Shown piece after piece: positions 1 through 4,829 of a stretch of 6,225 nt of DNA. The DNA is from an uncultured Collinsella sp. GTDB taxonomy: Bacteria; Actinomycetota; Coriobacteriia; Coriobacteriales; Coriobacteriaceae. Within the stretch, counting starts at the first letter, position 1. Every line of letters begins with the position of its first letter. Made by a program: the position numbers and the translations under genes. Below the pieces are notes generated by a model. That model did not search any database and had not been told where the DNA came from. It saw nothing but the letters and a program-made list of their open reading frames with translations. Location: NCBI GenBank assembly GCA_902494135.1, contig CABUSE010000083.1:1-6225 (forward strand), read 5' to 3'.

Positions 1-1236
1 GTCGTCAAGGCATTCTGCCACGAGTCTGCCGCCGAGGCCGATTTTGACGAGCGCAACGAAAAGCTCTTCGAGGTCTCGCAGAAGGCCAACATGTACGCCA
101 ACATCCTCATGCCCATCCTGATGAACCTGGGCAACCTGCTCTACGTACTGGTCGCACTGGCAGGCGGCATTTTCCTGGCGCTGGGCGTGCCCAACCTGAG
201 CATCTCGGGCATGACGCTGTCCATCGCCGTCGTGGTGCCGTTCCTCAATATGACCAAGCAGTTCTGCGGACAGATCGGTCAGATCTCGCAGCAGATCAAC
301 GCCGTGGTCATGGGCCTCGCCGGCGCCGACCGCATCTTTGAGCTCATCGACGAGGAGCCCGAAGCCGACGAAGGCTATGTGACGCTCGTCAACGCTCAGG
401 TGAACCCCGATACCTGGCAGCTCGAGGAGGCCGACCACCACACCGGCATGTGGGCGTGGAAACATCCGCACCGCGCAACCGGCGAGATCGAGTACGTGCC
501 GCTGCGCGGCGACCTGGTCATGGACAACGTCGACTTTGGCTACACGCCCGACCACGAGGTGCTGCACGGCGTGTCTGTGTTTGCCAAGCCGGGCCAGAAG
601 GTCGCGTTTGTCGGCGCCACCGGTGCCGGCAAGACGACCATCACCAACCTCATCAACCGCTTCTATGACATCGCCGACGGCAAGATCCGCTACGACGGCA
701 TCAACGTCAACAAGATCCGCAAGGCCGATCTGCGCCGCTCGCTGGGCGTGGTGCTGCAGGACGTGAACCTGTTCACCGGCACCGTGATGGATAACATCCG
801 CTACGGCAACCTGGACGCCACCGACGAGGAGTGCATCGCGGCGGCCAAGCTCGCGGGCGCGGACGACTTTATCACCCGCCTGCCCGACGGCTACGACACC
901 ATGCTCACCGGCAACGGCGCCCAGCTGTCGCAAGGCCAGCGCCAGCTGATTTCGATTGCACGCGCTGCCGTCGCCGATCCGCCGGCGATGATCCTGGACG
1001 AGGCCACGAGCTCCATCGACACCCGCACCGAGGCTATCGTGCAAGCCGGCATGGACAAGCTCATGGAAGGCCGCACGACGTTTGTCATCGCACACCGCCT
1101 GTCCACCGTGCGCAACTCCGACGCGATCATCTGCCTGGACCACGGCCGCATTATCGAGCGCGGCAACCACGACGAGCTGATCGCCAAGCGCGGATATTAC
1201 TATCAGCTCTACACCGGAGCGTTTGAGCTCGAGTAG
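1..1236 (+). CDS. ABC half-transporter, permease-ATPase fusion, exporter type (5' truncated by window edge)
   Basis: The frame is open from the first base, with no start inside the window. The 411 visible residues begin VVKAFCHES, the conserved cytoplasmic stretch before the fifth membrane helix of type-1 ABC exporters, so the first four helices lie outside. Two hydrophobic segments follow (about visible residues 35-64 and 66-83). The ATPase domain is complete: A-loop FGY ending at 181, Walker A GATGAGKT 205-212, Q-loop Gln253, signature LSQGQ 309-313, Walker B AMILDE 329-334 with catalytic Glu334, and switch His365. About 45 extra residues (roughly 124-168, including MWAWKHPHR) sit between membrane and ATPase domains. 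I recall this extended linker from a subgroup of Firmicutes and Actinobacteria exporters. Such half-transporters work as dimers in the cytoplasmic membrane, often with a partner encoded just upstream. The substrate cannot be told. The product ends in LYTGAFELE at a TAG codon. Confidence 0.95.
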   Translation, partial: VVKAFCHESAAEADFDERNEKLFEVSQKANMYANILMPILMNLGNLLYVLVALAGGIFLALGVPNLSISGMTLSIAVVVPFLNMTKQFCGQIGQISQQINAVVMGLAGADRIFELIDEEPEADEGYVTLVNAQVNPDTWQLEEADHHTGMWAWKHPHRATGEIEYVPLRGDLVMDNVDFGYTPDHEVLHGVSVFAKPGQKVAFVGATGAGKTTITNLINRFYDIADGKIRYDGINVNKIRKADLRRSLGVVLQDVNLFTGTVMDNIRYGNLDATDEECIAAAKLAGADDFITRLPDGYDTMLTGNGAQLSQGQRQLISIARAAVADPPAMILDEATSSIDTRTEAIVQAGMDKLMEGRTTFVIAHRLSTVRNSDAIICLDHGRIIERGNHDELIAKRGYYYQLYTGAFELE

Positions 1237-1251
1237 GTAGGTTTGTTCCAC

Positions 1252-1357
1252 GGAGGTCTCCCAGGCGGGCCGGGGTGTAACCTCCGTGCTCAAACATTCT
1301 CGCTTCGCTGCGAAACTGCGCGCGGAAGTTACACCCCGGCCCGCCTGGGAGACCTCC
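1252..1357. repeat. Long inverted repeat between ABC gene and terminator
   Basis: The outer arms, 1252-1280 and 1329-1357, are exact reverse complements over 29 bases, starting GGAGGTCTCCC on the left. The match continues inward through 1286/1323 with one mismatch (1282/1327), then through 1289/1320 with one G-T pair. The 30-base centre 1290-1319 can form a small TTCG/CGAA hairpin (1304-1307 with 1311-1314). Each arm also carries a short inverted repeat at its own ends: GGAGGT 1252-1257 with ACCTCC 1280-1285, and the GGAAGT/ACCTCC variant on the right. No T-tract follows, so this is not a standard terminator. It could be a miniature mobile or REP-like element, or an RNA hairpin in the ABC transcript's 3' end. 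No coding frame is evident. Confidence 0.85.
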
Positions 1358-1399
1358 TGCGCGCAATCAACCCGTCATTAAAACAGAATAAAAGTTGGT

Positions 1400-1432
1400 G
1401 AGGCCCTGGCCGTTTGGCCAGGGCCTCGTTTT
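1400..1432. terminator. Rho-independent terminator between convergent genes
   Basis: A perfect 12-bp stem, GAGGCCCTGGCC at 1400-1411 and its complement at 1416-1427, closes a GTTT loop. It is followed on the plus strand by GTTTT (1428-1432). On the minus strand the stem is followed by ACCAAC and then TTTTATTCTGTTTT (complement of 1380-1393), a weaker and more distant T-rich run. It lies between the ABC gene stop at 1236 and the regulator stop at 1444, so it probably ends the plus-strand transcript and may also act on the minus-strand one. Confidence 0.85.
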
Positions 1433-1443
1433 GTAAGGATGAG

Positions 1444-2322
1444 CTAGTTGAGGAGTTGGGCCATGGCGTTGACGAATTTTTGGACTTGGAGGGTGGGCTC
1501 GAGCGGATAGTGCAAAAAGACCGGCACCTCACGGCCGCACAGGAACGGCACGCCCACAAAGGCTGGGTGCACCCCCGACCACGCCCCGCAGGTGAGCACC
1601 GCGTCACCCTTTTCCTCTGCCTCGTTAAAGAGCGCAAAGTCAAAGCTGTCCACGTCGATCACGTCCACACCGCCGTCAGCCAACAGGTCGATGCGCAGAC
1701 TGTCCATAGCGTCGTTGCCGTGACGGAGCACGCGCAGGCGCATGCCCTCCAAGTCGGCGACCGTAATGTGATTCTTGCGCGCCAGCGGGCTCGTGCGCGG
1801 CAGGTCGATATAAAACGGCACGTTAACGATGCGGAGCTTTTGGCAGGCGTCGCCCCAGCGTGGGGTAGAAAAACTCGACTGCACCACATCGACCTCGCGG
1901 CCCAAGCTGCGCATGACGGTCTCGCGCTCGTCATAGAGATCGCTTACCGGCACGATCTCAAATCGCAGCGACGGTTCCAGCTCGTGTACGCCCGACCACA
2001 TCGACAGCGTTTGGCGCCCCGGGCACATCATCGACACGCCCAGGCGCACGGCCCCGCCATCGCCCGCTGCACGTCGGGCACGGCGCAGCGCGTCCTCGGA
2101 CTGCCGCATGATCGAACGCGCGTCGTCTACCAGTAACGCACCCGCCGGCGTCACTTTGACGCCCGAATGCGAGCGCTCGAACAGCGTAATACCGAACTCC
2201 GCCTCAAAACCCGACACCTGCTTGACGAGTGCCGGAGTCGACACGCGCAATTTTGCCGCCGCACGCGAGAAGCTTCCCAGCTCCGCGGCGGCCGATATGG
2301 CCTCAAGTCGTCGATCGTACAC
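1444..2322 (-). CDS. LysR-family transcriptional regulator
   Basis: The 292-residue product has the LysR plan. An N-terminal winged helix-turn-helix (about residues 5-62) includes GSFSRAAAKLRVSTPALVKQ and the LFERSHSGVKVTPAG wing. A linker helix (about 63-88) leads to a periplasmic-binding-protein-like effector domain that begins near VRLGVSMM (92-99). I chose the GTG at 2322-2320 because GGGAG (2333-2329) sits six bases upstream and the product then begins directly with the DNA-binding helices. An in-frame ATG at 2355 would add 11 residues (MWPRARKREID) but has no ribosome site. LysR proteins usually act as tetramers, repress their own gene and activate a divergent target when a small-molecule ligand binds. 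Here the divergent target is the dehydrogenase-carrier-dehydrogenase set. The ligand is not predictable from sequence and is probably the pathway's substrate or intermediate. Confidence 0.93.
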   Translation of the reverse strand: MYDRRLEAISAAAELGSFSRAAAKLRVSTPALVKQVSGFEAEFGITLFERSHSGVKVTPAGALLVDDARSIMRQSEDALRRARRAAGDGGAVRLGVSMMCPGRQTLSMWSGVHELEPSLRFEIVPVSDLYDERETVMRSLGREVDVVQSSFSTPRWGDACQKLRIVNVPFYIDLPRTSPLARKNHITVADLEGMRLRVLRHGNDAMDSLRIDLLADGGVDVIDVDSFDFALFNEAEEKGDAVLTCGAWSGVHPAFVGVPFLCGREVPVFLHYPLEPTLQVQKFVNAMAQLLN

Positions 2323-2328
2323 GTCAAT

Positions 2329-2333
2329 CTCCC
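2329..2333 (-). promoter_or_regulatory. Ribosome binding site choosing the GTG start of the LysR gene
   Basis: Read on the minus strand, GGGAG is followed by ATTGAC and then GTG at 2322-2320. The six-base spacing is right for a Shine-Dalgarno site. The longer alternative, ATG at 2355-2353, is preceded by CTCTGTGGCGCC, which has no purine-rich ribosome site. Confidence 0.6.
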
Positions 2334-2419
2334 GTTTTCGCGCCCGTGGCCACATGGCGCCACAGAGGGTTGTTTTCGCAGGTCACGCGCTCGGTTAAGC
2401 ATAAACTACATTGCACGGT

Positions 2420-2436
2420 GTAAACCTACGGTTAAC
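2420..2436. promoter_or_regulatory. Candidate LysR operator (17-bp dyad)
   Basis: The sequence GTAAACCTACGGTTAAC reads as GTnAACC-N3-GGTTnAC, an interrupted palindrome of the size and kind bound by LysR-type regulators. Its centre (2428) is about 65 bases upstream of the start expected from the plus-strand promoter at 2458-2486, which is the usual recognition-site position in this family. It also overlaps the start expected for the regulator's own transcript (about 2433), which would allow auto-repression. The symmetry is seen directly; binding is inference. Confidence 0.5.
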
Positions 2437-2439
2437 GCC

Positions 2440-2448
2440 ATTCTAACA
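2440..2448 (-). promoter_or_regulatory. Candidate extended -10 promoter of the LysR gene
   Basis: On the minus strand, TGTTAGAAT combines an extended TGn motif with TAGAAT, which matches five of six bases of the -10 consensus. There is no good -35 box, which is common for extended -10 promoters. Transcription would start near 2433, leaving a leader of about 110 bases. A rival is TTTACA (2424-2419) with TATGCT (2403-2398), but its spacer is only 15 bases. Confidence 0.35.
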
Positions 2449-2450
2449 AA

Positions 2451-2482
2451 TATGCAATTCACCTGCGCAAATGCAAAGCATA
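2451..2482. promoter_or_regulatory. Second dyad across the target promoter (possible activation site)
   Basis: TATGC (2451-2455) and GCATA (2478-2482) are inverted around exactly the same centre (2466.5) as the inner palindrome TGCGCA (2464-2469). In all, 11 of 16 position pairs are complementary. The dyad spans the predicted -35 to -10 interval of the dehydrogenase promoter. That is roughly where LysR proteins make their second, ligand-dependent contact, although a separate repressor could use it instead. The role is inference. Confidence 0.3.
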
Positions 2483-2486
2483 CGAT
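2458..2486 (+). promoter_or_regulatory. Candidate promoter of the dehydrogenase-carrier set
   Basis: TTCACC (2458-2463) and TACGAT (2481-2486) each match four of six consensus bases and are separated by 17 bases. Transcription would start near 2493, about 60 bases before the ATG at 2556. The boxes are weak, as expected for a promoter that needs an activator. The surrounding stretch is clearly more AT-rich than the genes. Confidence 0.4.
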
Positions 2487-2555
2487 AACCAGCGAAAACC
2501 ACGTGGGTCAATTAATGGGAACGACCCACCGGGAGGCACAAGAAGGGAAGTTCCT

Positions 2556-3437
2556 ATGAGCAATTGGCTTAAGCTCGAGGGCGATGTCTGCGCCGTGACC
2601 GGCGCACTCGGCGGTATGGGCGTCGAGATTTGCCGCGAGTTCGCCCGCAACGGCGCCAACGTCGTCCTGCTCGATCTGGACGAGGAAAAGGTCAAGGCCG
2701 CAGCCGCCGACCTCGCCGCCGAGTTTGGCATCCACGCCGAGGGCTACAAGATGAACGCCACCGACGAGGCCGAGGTTCAGGCCGCCGTCGACGCCACCAT
2801 CGCCGACTTCGTCCGCGTCGACGTCCTCGTCAACACCGCCGGCATCCTGCGCTTTGCCGCTATGGAGGACCTGCCGCTCTCCGACTGGGAGCAGGTGCTC
2901 AACGTCAACCTCACCGGTTACTTCATCACCTCACAGCGCTTTGGTCGCGAGATGATCAAGGCCGGCCAGGGCCGCCTGGTGCACATCTCGACCGTTGCCA
3001 GCCACTCCCCTGAGACGTTCTCGGGCGTGTACAGCTCCACCAAGGCGGGCGTCAACATGATGTCCAAGATGCTCGCCGCCGAGTGGGGCCCCTACGGCGT
3101 GCGCTCCAACTGCGTCGAGCCCTGCTTTGTCAAAACCCCCATGTCGGCAAGCTTTTATGCCGACCCCGAGGTCGAGAAGAGCCGCAGCCGCCTGATCGCC
3201 ACGCGTCGCATCGGCGAGGTCAGCGATATCGCCAACGCCGTCATGTTCCTGGCGTCCAAGCGCTCGGACTTTACCACCGGCGACGCCATCAAGGTCGACG
3301 GCGGCTTCTCCAACATGATGGGCGACCTCACCGCCAAGCCCGGCGGCCGTCGCGCGTATGCCGACAACTACCTTAAGAACAAGGGCGTCAAGCTCTGGTC
3401 CGATGAGTCCGGCGTCGCCAAGCCGACCGACCAGTAA
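2556..3437 (+). CDS. Short-chain dehydrogenase/reductase (SDR, classical type), NAD-dependent
   Basis: This is a 293-residue Rossmann-fold oxidoreductase. Visible motifs are TGALGGMG (15-22) for cofactor binding; Asp40 at the end of the second strand, which favours NAD(H) over NADP(H); NTAG (93-96); Asn118; and YSSTK with catalytic Tyr159 and Lys163. The serine region reads HISTVAS (143-149). Thirteen residues before Tyr159 the residue is Thr146, with Ser145 beside it, so the usual catalytic Ser is either shifted or replaced. The usual PG after strand six is Pro189-Cys190. Classical members end soon after the VDGG motif (247-250), but here about 40 polar residues follow, including KPGGRRAYADNYLKNKG. 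AAGGGA at 2543-2548 is the ribosome site. The gene is first in the set and divergent from the LysR gene. It probably oxidises a hydroxyl or reduces a ketone on a small molecule in the cytoplasm. The substrate is unknown. Confidence 0.93.
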   Translation: MSNWLKLEGDVCAVTGALGGMGVEICREFARNGANVVLLDLDEEKVKAAAADLAAEFGIHAEGYKMNATDEAEVQAAVDATIADFVRVDVLVNTAGILRFAAMEDLPLSDWEQVLNVNLTGYFITSQRFGREMIKAGQGRLVHISTVASHSPETFSGVYSSTKAGVNMMSKMLAAEWGPYGVRSNCVEPCFVKTPMSASFYADPEVEKSRSRLIATRRIGEVSDIANAVMFLASKRSDFTTGDAIKVDGGFSNMMGDLTAKPGGRRAYADNYLKNKGVKLWSDESGVAKPTDQ

Positions 3438-3446
3438 ACCAACCCG

Positions 3447-3480
3447 ACAGGGAGGACCCGCGGACACGCCTGTTCCTCCC
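3447..3480 (+). other. Intercistronic hairpin between SDR and MFS genes
   Basis: GGGAGGA (3450-3456) pairs exactly with TCCTCCC (3474-3480). An alternative stem, ACAGG (3447-3451) with CCTGT (3469-3473), shares two bases with the first, so the two cannot form together. A small GCG/CGC stem fits in the loop. No T-run follows, so a full terminator is unlikely. It may mark an RNA-processing or stability boundary that lets the soluble enzyme be made at a different level from the membrane carrier. The next gene's ribosome site (GAAAGAG, 3493-3499) lies outside the stem. Confidence 0.45.
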
Positions 3481-3503
3481 CCGTATCGATTAGAAAGAGT
3501 CCA

Positions 3504-4760
3504 ATGGCTTCCACCAACTCCAACAAGGGTCGCGCTGTCGTGCTTGCCGCCGCGTGCGTCACCATGTTCTTCATCAGCTCCATCGCGCTGTATTCCGTCG
3601 TGAGCAAGAATCTGCTCGCCGTCTATCCCGAGTGGTCCAGCGCCCTTACCTGGGCTTTCCCGGTCTTTCAGACCATCATGGCCGTGACGGGCATCTTCGC
3701 CGGCCGCATCTCCGATAAAATCGGCCCCCGCAACGTCGTGATCGCCGCCGCCGTGTGCTACGGCGTGGGCTGGTTCATGTCCGGCACCGTCACCGAACCG
3801 TGGCAATTCTACCTGTGGTTCTCGCTCGTCGCCGCCGTCGGTAACGGCCTGGGCTACAACCCGGCGCTCACCACCGGCCAAAAGTGGTTCATCGACAAGA
3901 AGGGCCTCGCCTCCGGCATCACCCTCGCTGCTTCGACCGCCGGCCCCGCCGTGCTGTCCCCGGTGCTCGCCTCGCTGCTCATCCCGAGCCTTGGCATCTT
4001 CGGTGCCCTTAAGGCACTCGGCGTCATCTTCTTTGTGACGATTGCTGCCTCCGCCCTGTTCCTGAAGGCCCCCGAGGCCGGTTGGCTGCCCGAGGGCTTC
4101 GAGGCCCCCAAGGGCGGCGCGCACGCCGGCACCTTCGGCGACCTCACCCCGGGCGAGATGGTCAAGACCCCGCGCTTCTGGGTCCTCATCGTCACTTTCG
4201 CCTTTGCCGCCACCGCGGGCACCCTGCTCGTGGGCAAGGTTGCCTCCATCGCCGCCGTCCAGCTCTTCGCCGACCCCACGAGCGCCGCTGCCGTCGCCCT
4301 CGGCGGCGTGGTGGTCTCCGTCAACACCTGCGCCAACCTGGTTGGCCGTCTGTCCTTTGGCCAGATCATCGACAAGCTCGGCGCCTACAAGTCGCTGCTC
4401 ATCAGCCTTGTCGTCACCATCGTCGCGCTCGTCATCATGTCGATGAGCTTTACGCAGGCCATGTTCTTTGTGGCGCTCGCCCTGCTCGGCTTTAGCTTTG
4501 GCGCCTTGCTCGTCATCTACCCGCCGCTCACCGGCGGCGCCTTCGGTACCAGCAACATCGGCGTCAACTACGGCATCATGTTCCTGGGCTACGCCGCTTC
4601 CACCTGGATCAGCCAGCCCATCACTGCCGTGCTGTATCACGCCGAGGCCGGCAGCGCCGCCTACCAGCAGTCCTTCTACGGCGCCATCGTGATCGCCGCC
4701 ATCGCCGTCGTGCTCACCGTCTACATGATGGTCTCCGACAGCAAGAAGAAGTCCGCTTAG
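3504..4760 (+). CDS. MFS transporter, oxalate/formate antiporter (OFA)-like
   Basis: The 418-residue product is strongly hydrophobic, with about 12 membrane helices in two halves joined by a cytoplasmic loop near 188-224. The MFS loop motif GRISDKIGPR is at 67-76, and its second-half counterpart GRLSFGQIIDKLG at 281-293. GNGLGYNP (113-120), KWFIDKKGLASGI (127-139) and GWLPEGF (193-199) in the central loop are features I associate with the OFA group, whose known members exchange or take up small organic anions. The oxalate carrier OxlT has an essential lysine in helix 11; in the matching NYGIMFLGYA stretch (355-364) I see no lysine, so oxalate itself is doubtful. The C-terminus is lysine-rich (DSKKKSA). 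Only a weak ribosome site (GAAAGAG, 3493-3499) precedes the ATG. It lies 66 bases after the SDR gene on the same strand and probably imports that enzyme's substrate or exports a product. Confidence 0.92.
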   Translation: MASTNSNKGRAVVLAAACVTMFFISSIALYSVVSKNLLAVYPEWSSALTWAFPVFQTIMAVTGIFAGRISDKIGPRNVVIAAAVCYGVGWFMSGTVTEPWQFYLWFSLVAAVGNGLGYNPALTTGQKWFIDKKGLASGITLAASTAGPAVLSPVLASLLIPSLGIFGALKALGVIFFVTIAASALFLKAPEAGWLPEGFEAPKGGAHAGTFGDLTPGEMVKTPRFWVLIVTFAFAATAGTLLVGKVASIAAVQLFADPTSAAAVALGGVVVSVNTCANLVGRLSFGQIIDKLGAYKSLLISLVVTIVALVIMSMSFTQAMFFVALALLGFSFGALLVIYPPLTGGAFGTSNIGVNYGIMFLGYAASTWISQPITAVLYHAEAGSAAYQQSFYGAIVIAAIAVVLTVYMMVSDSKKKSA

Positions 4761-4770
4761 CAATTGCCAA

Positions 4771-4799
4771 TGTGACAAAGGGACTGTCCCTTTGTCACA
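4771..4799. repeat. Perfect 29-bp palindrome, dispersed-repeat type
   Basis: TGTGACAAAGGGAC (4771-4784) is followed by a single T and then by its exact reverse complement (4786-4799). I recall very similar GACAAAGGGAC...GTCCCTTTGTC palindromes scattered between genes in Coriobacteriia and other gut bacteria, reminiscent of REP elements mobilised by IS200-like tyrosine transposases. That is memory, not a search. It sits 10 bases after the MFS stop and ends 30 bases before the next ATG. With no T-run it is not a typical terminator, but the strong hairpin could reduce read-through or affect RNA decay between the two genes. Confidence 0.85.
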
Positions 4800-4818
4800 C
4801 TCCATCGCCACCACCATT

Positions 4819-4824
4819 AAGGAG
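4819..4824 (+). promoter_or_regulatory. Strong ribosome binding site of the Gfo/Idh gene
   Basis: AAGGAG lies five bases before the ATG at 4830. It is clearly stronger than the sites of the two genes before it. This fixes the start and suggests efficient translation even if transcript levels fall after the upstream palindrome. Confidence 0.75.
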
Positions 4825-4829
4825 TCGAA

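Noticed and set aside
1414..2136. A 240-codon plus-strand frame opposite the LysR gene.
   Set aside because: Its composition is an antisense artefact (His, Ala, Arg and Val rich). The opposing frame has a full LysR helix-turn-helix and effector domain, and this frame would start inside the terminator.
2323..2355. An 11-residue N-terminal extension of the LysR protein from ATG at 2355.
   Set aside because: No ribosome site precedes this ATG, while the GTG at 2322 has GGGAG at the right distance and starts the protein at the usual point of the family.
2398..2424. A rival promoter for the LysR gene: TTTACA with TATGCT on the minus strand.
   Set aside because: The -35 box is good but the spacer is only 15 bases; the extended -10 at 2440-2448 is the better candidate.
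2397..2482. Direct repeat AAGCATA at 2397-2403 and 2476-2482.
   Set aside because: Seven bases repeated once in an AT-richer stretch is not beyond chance; only the second copy belongs to a dyad.
4771..4799. The palindrome read as a rho-independent terminator between MFS and Gfo/Idh.
   Set aside because: The stem is strong but is followed by C and CTCCATCG with no T-run; a dispersed palindromic repeat fits better.
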